This document shows, one piece after another, positions 26,214 to 36,166 of a stretch of DNA of 64,000 nt (positions within the stretch are counted from its first letter, which is position 1; each line of letters starts with the position of its first letter). Source of the DNA: Pseudanabaena mucicola FACHB-723 (GTDB lineage Bacteria > Cyanobacteriota > Cyanobacteriia > Pseudanabaenales > Pseudanabaenaceae); NCBI RefSeq assembly GCF_014696385.1, contig NZ_JACJQB010000002.1, forward strand, positions 1 to 64,000, read 5' to 3'. The notes below the pieces were generated by a model that worked only from the letters and a program-made list of their open reading frames with translations, had not been told where the DNA came from and ran no database searches. The position numbers were made by a program, and so were the translations under genes.

Positions 26214-26675
26214 ATGACTGTTGCGGAGACTACCTACTCACCTGAATCCCTCAAGGCTGAACTCAACTCAAAGGGTTGCCGCATGACACCGCAGCGCGAG
26301 GTAATCTTAAATACCTTTCAAACCCTGCCTGAAGGTCAGCACCTTAGTGCCGAAGATTTATATGAACGACTCAAAGCCCAAGGGGAAAATATCAGTCTTT
26401 CGACAATTTACCGTACTGTGAAAATGATGGCGCGAATGGGGATTTTGCGTGAGTTAGAGCTAACAGAAGATCATAAACATTACGAAATTAATCAGCCAAA
26501 ACCGCACCATCACCATCACTTAGTTTGTGTGAAAACTAATCGGGTCATAGAGTTTAAAAATGATCAAATTCTCACGATTAGTAAAAAAGTTGCTGATAAG
26601 TACGGTTTTTCGGTGCTAGATTGCCAACTCACGATTATTGGTGTCAGTCCTGAAGGACAGCGATCAATTTTTTAA
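26214..26675 (+). CDS. fur: Fur family regulator (FurA-type), cysteine-poor
   Basis: 153-residue regulator of iron homeostasis. The N-terminal winged helix (KAELNSKGCRMTPQREVIL, SAEDLYERLKAQG, ISLSTIYRTVKMMARMGILREL) and the metal-binding HYEINQPKPHHHHHLVC closely follow cyanobacterial FurA. Unusually, the usual C-x-x-C pairs are broken: CVKT instead of C-x-x-C after the His cluster, and GVSPEGQ instead of GV-C-P-x-C near the end. Cys 22 and the Cys in LLD/VLDCQLTI remain. Structural zinc binding by CxxC pairs is therefore unlikely. Convergent with, and overlapping by 4 bases, the SRPBCC gene. Confidence 0.88.
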   Translation: MTVAETTYSPESLKAELNSKGCRMTPQREVILNTFQTLPEGQHLSAEDLYERLKAQGENISLSTIYRTVKMMARMGILRELELTEDHKHYEINQPKPHHHHHLVCVKTNRVIEFKNDQILTISKKVADKYGFSVLDCQLTIIGVSPEGQRSIF

Positions 26676-27118
26676 TTGGACTTAGTAAAGTCTGCTTGGG
26701 CATAGACCTTAAATCTGTCTAAATCTGCTTGTAAAGTCGATTCAACAACTTGCCCTAAAAATAAATTATCCATCAGTTGACCGATCGCAGGAATCGCATA
26801 GGCAATACTGAGTTTGACTATAGTTGCATTGTTAGGGCGGCCATAAAACCTAACTGCGCCACGATTTGGCAGTCCTCCTATTGACTCCCACTGAATAATC
26901 TGATTAGGAATTTGCTTTAAAATTCGCGATTTCCAAGTAAAGGTCAGACCGTTTGTACCTAGTTTCCAAGCAGAAATTTCAGGGTCATCGGTGACGATTA
27001 CCGAGTCAATCCACTTCATCCAACGGGGCATGGCCTGTAAATCTGACCACAACGACCATGCATATTCCACAGGAATCGCGACTTCAGTCTGGACGGTATG
27101 TTCTAGCCAATCACTCAT
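26672..27118 (-). CDS. SRPBCC (START/polyketide cyclase-like) protein
   Basis: 148-residue helix-grip fold protein. The N-terminal strand HTVQTEVAIPVEYAWSLWSDLQAMPRWMKWI is the hallmark of the cyclase/dehydrase branch, and the sheet continues to a long C-terminal helix (VESTLQADLDRFKVYA). Such proteins bind hydrophobic ligands in a central cavity; the ligand is unknown. Cyanobacterial homologues are common and uncharacterised. Stop codons of this gene and fur overlap on opposite strands, so transcription of each runs into the other. Confidence 0.8.
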   Translation of the reverse strand: MSDWLEHTVQTEVAIPVEYAWSLWSDLQAMPRWMKWIDSVIVTDDPEISAWKLGTNGLTFTWKSRILKQIPNQIIQWESIGGLPNRGAVRFYGRPNNATIVKLSIAYAIPAIGQLMDNLFLGQVVESTLQADLDRFKVYAQADFTKSN

Positions 27119-27315
27119 TGGATAATTGTCAATTGTTACAAAGTTTTACTTAACCAATCATATAACAAACTCAAATATCAAGGTTTGCTTGCGATCTCCC
27201 TTAGCGAGATTACACTTAAGACTTTTATGATCATTAAGAAGACTAGACTAAATGACAACAATCGTAATAAAGTGAGGGAGAGATATAGCTAGTTTGACCA
27301 CTGGAAGAGTTGACT

Positions 27316-28341
27316 GTGGGTTTATTACGCCATTTTACAAAAGACATCGGCATTGACCTCGGTACTGCCAACACATTGATATATGTGTCTGGTGAAGGTA
27401 TTGTCCTCCAAGAGCCATCAGTCGTTGCGATCGATCAACGCGATAAGACTGCCTACGCAGTCGGAAATGAAGCCAATAAAATGATTGGTCGTACTCCTAG
27501 CGACATCATTGCTGTCCGTCCTTTAAAAGATGGTGTGATTGCAGATTTTGATTCCGCAGAATTGATGCTGCGCTCCTTCATTCAGAAAGTCAAAAAAGGC
27601 GTTTTTAATCCACGCATTGCGATCGGCATTCCCAGTGGTGTGACAGGCGTAGAATGGCGAGCTGTCATGGATGCAGCCCGTCGCGCTGGAGCAAGTGAAG
27701 TTTACCCAATTGATGAGCCAGTAGCCGCCGCAATCGGAGCTGGACTCCCTGTAACTGAAGCAACTGGCAACATGATTATTGATATCGGTGGTGGTACTAC
27801 CGAAGTCGCAGTCTTGAGCTTGCAGGGAATTGTTTTGAGCGAGTCTGTGCGTGTAGCAGGAGACGAACTCAACGAGTCAATCATGAAGTACATGAAGACA
27901 GTCCACAACCTCGTTGTTGGAGAACGGACTTCTGAAGAAATCAAAATTAAAATTGGTTCTGCTTACCCCATCAAAGAGGAAACATCTATGGAAGTGAGAG
28001 GCTTGCACCTGCTATCAGGTCTGCCTCGCACCGTCACGGTTAAGTCTTCAGAGATCCGCGAAAGTATGAGTGAGCCACTATCAGTAATCATTGAAGCGGT
28101 AAAACGCACCTTAGAGCGTACGCCGCCTGAATTGTCCGCCGATATCATCGATCGCGGCATCATGCTAGCTGGTGGTGGAGCAATGCTCAACGGCATTGAC
28201 ACTCTGATCAGTCATGAAACTGGGATTGTCACCCATATCGCTCCTGCCCCACTTGACTGTGTGGTAATTGGTGCTGGTCGTGTTTTAGAAGATTACAAAA
28301 ATCTGGGTCGTGTGTTGACAAGTCGCTTGAAAAGTTTATAG
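27316..28341 (+). CDS. mreB: Rod shape-determining protein MreB
   Basis: Bacterial actin that forms membrane-bound filaments guiding lateral wall synthesis. I prefer the GTG start at 27316 (protein MGLLRHFTKDIG, 341 residues): the GGAAG Shine-Dalgarno at 27303-27307 is 8 bases away, whereas the TTG at 27310 is only 2 bases away. Actin-type motifs: phosphate 1 GIDLGTANTLIYV, connect 1 DEPVAAAIGAG, phosphate 2 NMIIDIGGGTTEVAVLS, and adenosine site MLAGGGAML. First gene of mreBCD, with mreC 11 bases downstream. Confidence 0.95.
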   Translation: MGLLRHFTKDIGIDLGTANTLIYVSGEGIVLQEPSVVAIDQRDKTAYAVGNEANKMIGRTPSDIIAVRPLKDGVIADFDSAELMLRSFIQKVKKGVFNPRIAIGIPSGVTGVEWRAVMDAARRAGASEVYPIDEPVAAAIGAGLPVTEATGNMIIDIGGGTTEVAVLSLQGIVLSESVRVAGDELNESIMKYMKTVHNLVVGERTSEEIKIKIGSAYPIKEETSMEVRGLHLLSGLPRTVTVKSSEIRESMSEPLSVIIEAVKRTLERTPPELSADIIDRGIMLAGGGAMLNGIDTLISHETGIVTHIAPAPLDCVVIGAGRVLEDYKNLGRVLTSRLKSL

Positions 28342-28352
28342 GTAACTTTTTC

Positions 28353-29099
28353 ATGGATTCAATCCGTAGTTGGTGGGAGCGCTACAGCTTTCAGACTGCC
28401 ATTGTTACTGCTGGTATAGGTTTGGCTTGGATCATCCGCCAAACCCAAGGTGTGGCAATTATGGAAACTTATCAGTTTCTGAGCCGCCCATTCCAAGCTG
28501 CTATTCCTAAGCAAGAGCTATTACAAGATGCTCAAGTACGTGAGTTACGCTATCGTCTGACAGAGCTAGAGTCTCAAAATCAACGCCTCAAAAATTTATT
28601 GAAGGTCAAGCCCGCGCCAAATGATGCGGGAATTTGGGCAACAGTTATTGGTCGAGGCGCTGATTCTTGGTGGAATCAAGTTTTAATTGCTAAAGGTAGT
28701 AATGATGGCATTAAGGCTGGCTCTGTGGTAGTTGCTCCGGGAGGGTTGGTCGGTAGAGTTACCCATGTTTCACCGAATAGTAGTCAAGTTTTACTGGTTA
28801 GTGATCCAAATAGTCAAGTTGGTGTAGTTGTCAGCCGCAGTCGCTTTAGTGGCATGTTGAAGGGGCAAAGCCAAAATACAGCTACCTTAGAGTTTTTTGA
28901 GCGAGATCCCGATGCTAAAGTCGGTGACATTGTGCATACATCGCAGTTTAGTACACTATTTCCTGAGAGTATTCCCATAGGAAGAATCAAGTCAATTAAT
29001 CTTGATAAACAGCCCTCTCCCGAAGCAATCGTTGAGTTTTCTACACCCCTTGGTTTAATCGACTATGTCAAGATTTACCCCTTTACTGAGCGTTTTTAA
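28353..29099 (+). CDS. mreC: Rod shape-determining protein MreC
   Basis: 248-residue bitopic membrane protein linking MreB to periplasmic wall synthases. One N-terminal membrane segment (about 13-33, QTAIVTAGIGLAWII) is followed by a coiled-coil stretch (VRELRYRLTELESQNQRLKNLLKV). The periplasmic beta domain has the family blocks ATVIGRGADSWWNQVLIAKG, VVAPGGLVGRVTHVS and VLLVSDPNSQVGVVV. Second gene of mreBCD. Confidence 0.93.
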   Translation: MDSIRSWWERYSFQTAIVTAGIGLAWIIRQTQGVAIMETYQFLSRPFQAAIPKQELLQDAQVRELRYRLTELESQNQRLKNLLKVKPAPNDAGIWATVIGRGADSWWNQVLIAKGSNDGIKAGSVVVAPGGLVGRVTHVSPNSSQVLLVSDPNSQVGVVVSRSRFSGMLKGQSQNTATLEFFERDPDAKVGDIVHTSQFSTLFPESIPIGRIKSINLDKQPSPEAIVEFSTPLGLIDYVKIYPFTERF

Positions 29100-29153
29100 A
29101 CCCATATTCCCAGCCACAGCTCCTAATTAACTCATCAGATCCATACCCTGTAG

Positions 29154-29699
29154 ATGCTCGATCGCAAAATTCCGCTATCCAAGAAATTTCTAAACTGGGC
29201 TGTAACAATTGGCTCAATGTTGGCTTGTATTTTGGCGATGTATACACGATTTCCGGGGATGACCTTGATGGGGATTGCCCCTAACTGGTTACTGATTTGG
29301 TTAGTGGCTTGGAGTGTGAACCGTCCCGTATTTTTATCAGTAATGGCAGGCATTGCGCTGGGACTGATACAGGATGGCATGACATTTACAGATGTTGCTG
29401 TTGCCCCCACCCACGCGATCGGGCTGGCGATTGCAGGCGGAATTACCTCCCTGCTCCAAAAACAGCGCTATGTTCAAGAGGACTTTGTTTCGATTGCCTT
29501 AATTGTCTTTGGCATGGCAGTAATTGTGGAGACTGCCCATGCCTTACAACTAACTTGGATGGGTACACCGATGGATAATGTCTGGGTGTTGCAACAACGG
29601 ATTGCACTGAGTTCGGCAATTTTGAGTAGTTTATGGTCTCCTGCGATTTATTTTCCCCTCAGTCGTTGGTGGCGGAACTTCGATAGAAAAGAAGATTAA
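29154..29699 (+). CDS. mreD: Rod shape-determining protein MreD
   Basis: 181-residue integral membrane protein with five or six helices, third member of the elongasome operon. Recognised by position after mreC and by the topology: helix LNWAVTIGSMLACILAMY, the conserved loop FPGMTLMGIAPNWLLIWLVAWS, and VMAGIALGLIQDGMTFTDV. The start ATG at 29154 leaves a 54-base gap after mreC. A 24-bp hairpin follows at 29735. Confidence 0.88.
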   Translation: MLDRKIPLSKKFLNWAVTIGSMLACILAMYTRFPGMTLMGIAPNWLLIWLVAWSVNRPVFLSVMAGIALGLIQDGMTFTDVAVAPTHAIGLAIAGGITSLLQKQRYVQEDFVSIALIVFGMAVIVETAHALQLTWMGTPMDNVWVLQQRIALSSAILSSLWSPAIYFPLSRWWRNFDRKED

Positions 29700-29734
29700 T
29701 TTAGAACCTGTAGCCATCTGCATTAGAAAAAATA

Positions 29735-29789
29735 AAAAACCAAGAAGTGAGTGGCGGTGCGAAGAACCGCCACTCACTTCTTGGTTTTT
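29735..29789 (+). terminator. Terminator of mreBCD
   Basis: AAAAACCAAGAAGTGAGTGG(CGGT) at 29735-29758 pairs with its exact complement 29766-29789, which ends in T5. Loop GCGAAGA. Confidence 0.88.
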
Positions 29790-29817
29790 GTGTATTGACA
29801 AGACTGAATACAGCCAT

Positions 29818-29843
29818 AAACCCTGAAGCAAGCTTCAGGGTTT
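29818..29843. promoter_or_regulatory. Inverted repeat in the pit leader
   Basis: AAACCCTGAAGC (29818-29829) and GCTTCAGGGTTT (29832-29843) are complementary with a 2-base centre. It lies 11 bases before the pit start, so as RNA it would block the ribosome site. It could equally be an operator. Confidence 0.5.
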
Positions 29844-29854
29844 AAATTAAAAAT

Positions 29855-31348
29855 ATGGAATATTTCTTTTTAATTTTTGCGATCGCACTGATCATCGGTT
29901 TTGAGTTTGTGAATGGATTTCACGACACCGCCAATGCTGTCGCCACCGTAATCTATACCAATACCCTCAAGCCAACCTATGCCGTAATTTGGTCTGGCAT
30001 TTGTAACTTATTAGGGGTTTTGACATCCAGTGGCACAGTTGCCTTTGCAATTATTTCTCTGTTGCCTATTGATTTACTGATCAACGGCTCGACAAACCAG
30101 AGCTTACTCATGGTTTTATCGATCCTCATTTCCGCAATTATTTGGAACTTAGGAACTTGGTATATGGGCTTACCTGTATCGAGTACCCATAGTTTGATTG
30201 GAGCAATCACAGGAATTGCGATCGCACATTCTCTCTGGTCTACTCATCAATCTTGGTGGCATGAAATTAATTGGCTAGCCATGAAGGAAGTGCTAATTTC
30301 TCTGGTGATATCACCACTATTAGGATTTGGTGGAGCAGTGCTTTTGTTTTTAACGGCAAAAGTGATCTTTACAAAGCCAGAGCTATATAGTCCACCCGAC
30401 GAAAATGTGCCATCTATGGGGGTGAGATCTTTATTGATTTTGACCTGTACAGGGGTAAGCTTTGCCCATGGTTCTAATGATGGGCAAAAGGGAATTGGCT
30501 TAATGATGTTAATTTTGATAGGCTTCTTGCCAAGTCTTTTTGCCATAAATCTCGATACTAGCCCCCAAGCGATTGCCCAAATGTTCGCAACTTCTCATTT
30601 AGTCACACCCGTTTTGGAAACCCAAATAAATCGTAATTCCCCCTATCAATCAACTTTACCACCCACCTTTATAAATCAATTAGAGAATGCGTCTCAAGAC
30701 CTAACTAACTTTTTGAAACCACAGGGACAGCCTACTGCAAATACTTGGCAATCTCTATTAACCGAAAGTCAGGCAATTAATGAACACCTAGAGAAAATTC
30801 AGAACTTCACAGATATATCTGCTAGCGATCGCCGTCATCTTAGAAATGATATTTATCTTGTATCTAGCACAATTACTAAACTAGAAAAACAAAAACAATT
30901 AACCAACTTCCAAGATCCACAATTATTAATTAGCTATAGAAATCAGTTAGAACAAATCATTAAATTCATTCCGTTTTGGGTAAAGCTAACAATTGCCCTT
31001 GCGCTCGGACTAGGAACTATGATTGGCTGGAAACGGGTTGTCATTACCGTCGGTGAAAAAATTGGTACAGAGCATCTGAACTATGCCCAAGGTGCAACCG
31101 CCGAGCTAGTAACCATGACAACAATCGGTGCAGCTAATTATTTGGGTTTACCCGTTAGTACCACACATATTCTTTCTTCTGGTATCGCGGGTACAATGCT
31201 AGCAAATCAGGCGGGATTGCAAATTGCTACTCTCAAGAATTTGTTGCTAGCTTGGATTTTCACTCTTCCCAGTTGCATTTTGCTAGGATTTATCACCTAT
31301 GCGATCGCAATTTTTATGATTGAACATCAATTTTTCGGATTGTCCTAA
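29855..31348 (+). CDS. pit: Inorganic phosphate transporter, Pit family
   Basis: 497-residue phosphate:cation symporter. The two family repeats are clear: GFEFVNGFHDTANAVATVIYTN near the N-terminus with LPVSSTHSLIGAITGIAIA, and the second AQGATAELVTMTTIGAANYLGLPVSTTHILSSGI in the C-terminal half. About ten membrane helices. Between them (about residues 230-370) lies a large hydrophilic insert predicted to be helical (SLLTESQAINEHLEKIQNF, LVSSTITKLEKQKQ), as in the long form of Pit. Leader inverted repeat at 29818. Expected to be constitutive low-affinity uptake. Confidence 0.9.
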   Translation: MEYFFLIFAIALIIGFEFVNGFHDTANAVATVIYTNTLKPTYAVIWSGICNLLGVLTSSGTVAFAIISLLPIDLLINGSTNQSLLMVLSILISAIIWNLGTWYMGLPVSSTHSLIGAITGIAIAHSLWSTHQSWWHEINWLAMKEVLISLVISPLLGFGGAVLLFLTAKVIFTKPELYSPPDENVPSMGVRSLLILTCTGVSFAHGSNDGQKGIGLMMLILIGFLPSLFAINLDTSPQAIAQMFATSHLVTPVLETQINRNSPYQSTLPPTFINQLENASQDLTNFLKPQGQPTANTWQSLLTESQAINEHLEKIQNFTDISASDRRHLRNDIYLVSSTITKLEKQKQLTNFQDPQLLISYRNQLEQIIKFIPFWVKLTIALALGLGTMIGWKRVVITVGEKIGTEHLNYAQGATAELVTMTTIGAANYLGLPVSTTHILSSGIAGTMLANQAGLQIATLKNLLLAWIFTLPSCILLGFITYAIAIFMIEHQFFGLS

Positions 31349-31513
31349 AATGTAGCAAAGAGACAATTTACTTACTCTCCTCAGCATTTTCTGTTCAAGT
31401 GTAATTCCAACCATAAAAACTGCTAAATTTAACTAATAATTAAGACTGTAGCTAAAACTACCTTTATCTGCGGTTTTTCAAATCTTTGTTAAGCTAAGCC
31501 CCCCGTAAATCAT

Positions 31514-32203
31514 ATGCCTAAAAAGTCCACAGTTATTTCCCCCTCAATCCTGTCTGCTGACTTTAGCCGTCTCGGTGACGACATTCGTGCAGTTGATGCG
31601 GCGGGTGCAGATTGGATTCACGTTGATGTGATGGATGGTCGCTTTGTACCTAATATCACTATCGGTCCATTGGTGGTTTCCGCAATCCGTCCCGTTACTA
31701 CCAAAACTTTAGACGTGCATTTGATGATTGCTGAGCCAGAAAGATATGTACCTGACTTTGCCAAAGCTGGTGCAGATATCATCACCGTTCATGCTGAGCA
31801 TACCGCTTGTCCTCACTTACATCGCAATCTTTGCCAAATCAAAGAACTTGGTAAACTCGCTGGAGTCTCCCTCAACCCTTCTACCCCCCTCAGCTTTATT
31901 GAATATGTACTTGATCTTTGTGATCTAGTTTTGATCATGAGTGTCAACCCTGGTTTTGGTGGTCAGAGCTTTATTCCTAATGTGATCCCCAAAATCGCTA
32001 AGCTCCGTCAAATGTGTGATGACCGTGGCCTCGATCCTTGGATTCAAGTTGATGGCGGTCTCAAAGCAAATAATACTTGGCAAGTTCTCGAAGCTGGAGC
32101 CAATTCCATCGTCGCAGGCTCGGCAGTATTTAATGCTCCTGACTATGCTGAAGCCATTAAAGGCATTCGCAACAGTAAGCGTCCAGACTTAGTCAACGCC
32201 TAG
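31514..32203 (+). CDS. rpe: Ribulose-phosphate 3-epimerase
   Basis: 229-residue TIM-barrel enzyme interconverting ribulose 5-phosphate and xylulose 5-phosphate in the Calvin cycle and pentose phosphate pathway. Motifs: [35 protein letters not shown] (metal site), [22 protein letters not shown] and DGGLKANN with GSAVF for phosphate binding. Length is normal. It is followed by a small stem-loop at 32211, so probably monocistronic. Confidence 0.96.
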   Translation: MPKKSTVISPSILSADFSRLGDDIRAVDAAGADWIHVDVMDGRFVPNITIGPLVVSAIRPVTTKTLDVHLMIAEPERYVPDFAKAGADIITVHAEHTACPHLHRNLCQIKELGKLAGVSLNPSTPLSFIEYVLDLCDLVLIMSVNPGFGGQSFIPNVIPKIAKLRQMCDDRGLDPWIQVDGGLKANNTWQVLEAGANSIVAGSAVFNAPDYAEAIKGIRNSKRPDLVNA

Positions 32204-32210
32204 ACTCAAT

Positions 32211-32238
32211 AATCAACCCCGCGATGGCGGGGTTGATT
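32211..32238 (+). terminator. Terminator of rpe
   Basis: AATCAACCCCGC (32211-32222) pairs with GCGGGGTTGATT (32227-32238), loop GATG, then GTTAG. T-run is weak. Confidence 0.65.
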
Positions 32239-32330
32239 GTTAGTGAGGAAATCATCGGGATCGTCATACTTTTTGTCGCAAACGTTACATCACTACGCTA
32301 GAATTGTGGATGGCTATTACTTAATCTCCA

Positions 32331-32891
32331 ATGATCTCTAGTAACGATTTTCGACCCGGCGTAACAATTGAACTTGATGGCGAAGTCTGGCGTGTAGTGG
32401 AATTTTTACACGTAAAGCCAGGTAAAGGCTCGGCATTTGTCCGTACCACCCTCAAAAGTGCCATGACAGGTAAAAACCTAGAAAGAACTTTTAGAGCAGG
32501 GGAAATGGTTCCTCAAGCAGTTCTAGAAAAGAGTTCGATGCAACATACCTATAAAGACGGTGAAGATTATGTCTTTATGGATATGCAAAGCTATGAAGAG
32601 GCAAACTTAACCTCCTCTCAAATTGGTAGCCGTGTCAAATACATCAAAGAAGGCATGGAAGTCAATGTTGTACGCTGGGGTGACAAGGTTATCGATGTAG
32701 AATTACCCAACACCGTTGTTCTTGAAGTAATCGAGACTGATCCTGGATTGAAAGGTGATACGGCAACTGGCGGTACTAAATCGGCTAAGGTCGAAACTGG
32801 TGCATCGATTAACGTACCTTTATTTGTCAATATTGGCGATCGCATTAAGATTGATACTCGTGAAGACACGTATTTGGGGCGTGAAAATTAG
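32331..32891 (+). CDS. efp: Translation elongation factor P
   Basis: 186-residue factor that relieves ribosome stalling at polyproline. Three beta-barrel domains; the loop [10 protein letters not shown] carries Lys 32, the position modified in other bacteria. C-terminal signature [26 protein letters not shown] is complete. The next gene (accB) starts with GTG immediately after the stop, with no gap, an arrangement found in many cyanobacteria, so the two are translated from one mRNA. Confidence 0.96.
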   Translation: MISSNDFRPGVTIELDGEVWRVVEFLHVKPGKGSAFVRTTLKSAMTGKNLERTFRAGEMVPQAVLEKSSMQHTYKDGEDYVFMDMQSYEEANLTSSQIGSRVKYIKEGMEVNVVRWGDKVIDVELPNTVVLEVIETDPGLKGDTATGGTKSAKVETGASINVPLFVNIGDRIKIDTREDTYLGREN

Positions 32892-33383
32892 GTGGAATTT
32901 AGCTTAGAGCAAGTACGTGAATTAGTCACGATTCTAAATAAGACGGATATTACCGAACTGACTCTAGAATCAGGTGATGTCCGCCTGAGTATCCGCAAGA
33001 GCGAAAACAGTCGAGCTGTAGCGGCAACTTTACCAGCGCCTGCCGCTGCATCAGCTTTATCAGCAACAACTACTGCTCCTATTGATACTTCAGCTTCGGC
33101 TACTCCGACAACAACGATTGCGGACTCTCTTCCTGCTAAAAAGATTATTGAGATTACATCGCCAATGGTGGGTACTTTTTACCGCTCCCCTGGTCCTGAT
33201 GAGTCACCGTTTGTAGAGATCGGTGATTCGGTCAAGAAAGGTAGCACAGTCTGTATCATTGAGGCGATGAAGCTAATGAACGAGATTGAGGCAGAAGCAG
33301 GTGGCAAAATCGTGGAAATTTTGGTAGATAATAGCCAGCCCGTTGAATACGGTCAGGTGTTAATGCGCGTTGAAGCAAATTAA
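32892..33383 (+). CDS. accB: Biotin carboxyl carrier protein of acetyl-CoA carboxylase
   Basis: 163-residue carrier for CO2 between biotin carboxylase and carboxyltransferase in fatty acid synthesis. GTG start directly after the efp stop. N-terminal helix region ([20 protein letters not shown]), an Ala/Pro/Ser/Thr-rich flexible linker (about 45-80), then the biotinyl domain with the biotin-accepting Lys 127 in [13 protein letters not shown]. Terminated by the 25-bp hairpin at 33398. Confidence 0.95.
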   Translation: MEFSLEQVRELVTILNKTDITELTLESGDVRLSIRKSENSRAVAATLPAPAAASALSATTTAPIDTSASATPTTTIADSLPAKKIIEITSPMVGTFYRSPGPDESPFVEIGDSVKKGSTVCIIEAMKLMNEIEAEAGGKIVEILVDNSQPVEYGQVLMRVEAN

Positions 33384-33397
33384 ATTAAATTAAATAA

Positions 33398-33450
33398 TCA
33401 AAAGAAATAGAAAAGTCAGCACTATGTGCTGACTTTTCTATTTCTTTTGA
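33398..33450 (+). terminator. Perfect 25-bp terminator after accB
   Basis: Arms 33398-33422 and 33426-33450 are exact complements with loop TAT. Preceded by ATTAA tandem units (33377-33395). Confidence 0.8.
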
Positions 33451-33560
33451 TATTGAATAGTCTCTCCTTGGGATATTGTGATCAATTATAAACAATTGTT
33501 AAGATGAACACATTAAAAGTTAGACAACTTACCAAAAGTTGTACATCTTGAAGGAGAAAT

Positions 33561-33797
33561 ATGGAAACTAAATTTGAATTTAGCGGTAAGAATTTATTTA
33601 CACCCATCGCATTCCGCGAAGATTTCAACAACTTTGCCAAGATCAGTGAGACTCAAGCTTGGTCAATGTTTTTTACTGCTAGCCGTGAAGATAATGCATT
33701 GGGATTTAGCAGATCGGCGGGGAGATTTTGGACTGGGTTGGTAATTGCAACAGTTGTTGAAGCAATTCTTGGTGTTACTATCTTTCAGATTTTCTAA
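33561..33797 (+). CDS. Small single-helix protein, possibly a diverged HLIP
   Basis: 78-residue protein: a polar N-terminal half with the block AWSMFFTASREDNALGF and one membrane helix (about 54-76, FWTGLVIATVVEAILGVTIF). The segment RSAGRFWTG..VVEAILG can be laid over the chlorophyll-binding motif of high-light-inducible proteins (NGR...E..TG), keeping Arg and Glu but with Ala for Asn. This is weak support. A good Shine-Dalgarno (AAGGAGAAAT) precedes the ATG. If it is an HLIP it would sit in thylakoids and protect photosystem assembly. Otherwise unknown. Confidence 0.5.
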   Translation: METKFEFSGKNLFTPIAFREDFNNFAKISETQAWSMFFTASREDNALGFSRSAGRFWTGLVIATVVEAILGVTIFQIF

Positions 33798-33829
33798 CAT
33801 TCAATCTAAGATTAAACTGGATTTATTAT

Positions 33830-34378
33830 TTATGCTTCCTTAGCATTTTTGATAAGCCAGTTTAGCTTTGCTTCAGCTAGCTCCAGATTACTGATCATCG
33901 TTTGTCCAAACTCTCCTAAATGAGCATCTACATCGTCAACATCATATCCATACCCAAGACGACTAACAGTGCCTCGCAGGCGATCGGAAAGACATAGACA
34001 AATTGCACGATAGAATCGTGACGCAAAATCAGTATCTTGTTTTAGTTTTGATAATAACTGCACTCTTGGTAATGATAAAACCACGCTTTCTTCGATTGCA
34101 CGTACACTAGCGAGAGGGGGACGGGTGTCTATAAATGATACTTCACCAATAATTTCGCCTCCAGAGATTCTGGCAAGCTCTTTACGATCCTGTGACTCGA
34201 TATTGACGCTAAATAAACCACTGACAACAATATACATGGCTTCGCTTCTCTGACCTTCACGAATCAGGACTCGTCCAGGGTCAATAGTTTCGAGTTTGCC
34301 CTTCTGCACGAACCAATCAAGATCGCTATTATTGAGTTCACTAAAGAAAAGTAAGATTTTCTTCACACCTAACCTCAT
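33830..34378 (-). CDS. Cyclic nucleotide-binding domain protein
   Basis: 182-residue protein made of a single cNMP-binding beta-barrel (about 10-125): LETIDPGRVLIREGQRSEAMYIVVSGLFSV and the phosphate-binding cassette GGEIIGEVSFIDTRPPLASVRA, which has Glu but Pro-Leu-Ala-Ser where Arg-Ser/Thr-Ala is classical. The C-terminal part is helical and has no HTH domain, so it is not a CRP-type transcription factor. Partner unknown. Confidence 0.8.
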   Translation of the reverse strand: MRLGVKKILLFFSELNNSDLDWFVQKGKLETIDPGRVLIREGQRSEAMYIVVSGLFSVNIESQDRKELARISGGEIIGEVSFIDTRPPLASVRAIEESVVLSLPRVQLLSKLKQDTDFASRFYRAICLCLSDRLRGTVSRLGYGYDVDDVDAHLGEFGQTMISNLELAEAKLNWLIKNAKEA

Positions 34379-34576
34379 AAATGGAATAAATCGTAAGAAA
34401 TCATATTCTTGCAGATTCTACTGAACAAATATTAATGTCAATTAAAAATTTAAGGAATGAAATTCACCATATTTCTCGAATAAGCTACTGCAATTATTTA
34501 TGTACACAAAACAGCAAGAGGATTAAGTCCCTTGTTATCTTGTGTACGGCAATATTTATTCAAAAAATATTAATGT

Positions 34577-36166
34577 CTATACAATGAGCATCATTTTCAG
34601 GGTCGCAGGTTTAGATAAATCGCCTTCAAGCAGGATTTTAGAATTCGCATGAAGATGGCGGGCAATGTGATATAGCGATTCAATGTCTTCTAAAGCATCT
34701 AATTTAGTCGCAATTTCTTCGAGGGAAAGAGATACGTTGGAGGATTTGAGGAGCGAAACTAATTTTTGTTGTAAGTTCAGCACCTTTGCACCAGCTTTTT
34801 TGCCAGCTTCAACGCCCGGTTGATGGTAGGCGTTGATATTGACTAGGGATGCATAAAAACTGACGGCTCTTTCGTATAGAGCTATTAATGCACCAACTGT
34901 GAGTTCTGATACGAATGGAATCGTGACGGTGATGGAGTCTCTACCATTTTCATAGAGAGCGTTGCGTGTACCTTGGAGGAATCCGAGTAAGTAGTCGCCC
35001 GTCACAACTCCAGCTTCGACTTCTGGGTGTGGGGTGATAGAATCCTGTAAAACTTCGATGAAGGTGGCGAAGAAGTTGGGAACACCCTCACGTAATTGTT
35101 GGACATAGGCATGTTGATCGGTGGAGCCTTTGTTGCCATAGACGGCTAGTCCTTGATAGACAGTATTGCCATCGAGATCCTGTTCTTTGCCGAGGGATTC
35201 CATGACTAGCTGTTGTAGATAGCGGCTAAATAGTAACAGACGATCTTTGTAGGGTAAGACCACCATGTCTTTTTCGCCTTTACCGTTGCTGGCAAAGTAC
35301 CATGACATCGCAAGCATGGCGGCAGGATTTTGGCGGATATCTTCAATACGGGTGGCGGCATCCATAAGATTTGCGCCGCGTAACATTTCACGAATGTCGA
35401 TGCCTTGTAATGCCGCAGGGACTAGCCCAACTGCCGATAGTTCTGAGGTGCGCCCACCAATCCAGTCATACATAGGGAATTGATCGAGCCAGCCCTGTGC
35501 GATCGCATATTTTTCTAAGGCACTGCCCACGCCTGTAATTGCGATCGCATGTTTGGTAAAGTTTAGCCCTGCTTTCTCAAAGGCAAACTCAACTTCTTTC
35601 ATGCCATTCGCTGCTTCAGGCGTACCCCCAGATTTGGAAATAACTAATACTAAAGTGGTGCTGAGACGATCGCCTAACAGATCAAGCACTAAATCAATCC
35701 CATCAGGATCACAGTTATCAATAAAGCTGATTTTGAGGGGTACATCAGCTTTATTAAAACACTGGGCAACAAATTGTGGGCCTAGAGCCGAGCCACCAAT
35801 ACCAATCGAAAGGATATCGGTAAACTTTGGCGCACTAGGTGGATGAATGACACCCGTATGTACTTTTTTTGTGAAGTCTTCAATGCGGTCAATGGTCTCA
35901 GTAATATCCCTCCGTAATTCCTCGGTGGGGGCAATTTCAGGGGTTCGCAACCAATAATGCCCAACCATGCGTTGTTCATCAGGATTTGCGATCGCACCTG
36001 CCTCAAGAGCTTTCATATCGGCGAAAGCTTTGACAAACTTAGGTTGCATCTGTGTCACAAAGTCTGGCGTAAACCTGATCCGACTGATATCCACGTACAG
36101 CCCCAACTCTGAGTGGTAGTACAGCCAGTCTTGATAACGTTGCCACAGTTCCACAGCCGAACTCAT
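34577..36166 (-). CDS. pgi: Glucose-6-phosphate isomerase
   Basis: 529-residue enzyme interconverting glucose 6-phosphate and fructose 6-phosphate. Signature blocks: [60 protein letters not shown], and the late [15 protein letters not shown] and [14 protein letters not shown] with the catalytic His. Length is normal for the cyanobacterial form. It is separated by about 200 bases from the cNMP gene, probably a single-gene unit. Confidence 0.95.
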   Translation of the reverse strand: MSSAVELWQRYQDWLYYHSELGLYVDISRIRFTPDFVTQMQPKFVKAFADMKALEAGAIANPDEQRMVGHYWLRTPEIAPTEELRRDITETIDRIEDFTKKVHTGVIHPPSAPKFTDILSIGIGGSALGPQFVAQCFNKADVPLKISFIDNCDPDGIDLVLDLLGDRLSTTLVLVISKSGGTPEAANGMKEVEFAFEKAGLNFTKHAIAITGVGSALEKYAIAQGWLDQFPMYDWIGGRTSELSAVGLVPAALQGIDIREMLRGANLMDAATRIEDIRQNPAAMLAMSWYFASNGKGEKDMVVLPYKDRLLLFSRYLQQLVMESLGKEQDLDGNTVYQGLAVYGNKGSTDQHAYVQQLREGVPNFFATFIEVLQDSITPHPEVEAGVVTGDYLLGFLQGTRNALYENGRDSITVTIPFVSELTVGALIALYERAVSFYASLVNINAYHQPGVEAGKKAGAKVLNLQQKLVSLLKSSNVSLSLEEIATKLDALEDIESLYHIARHLHANSKILLEGDLSKPATLKMMLIV

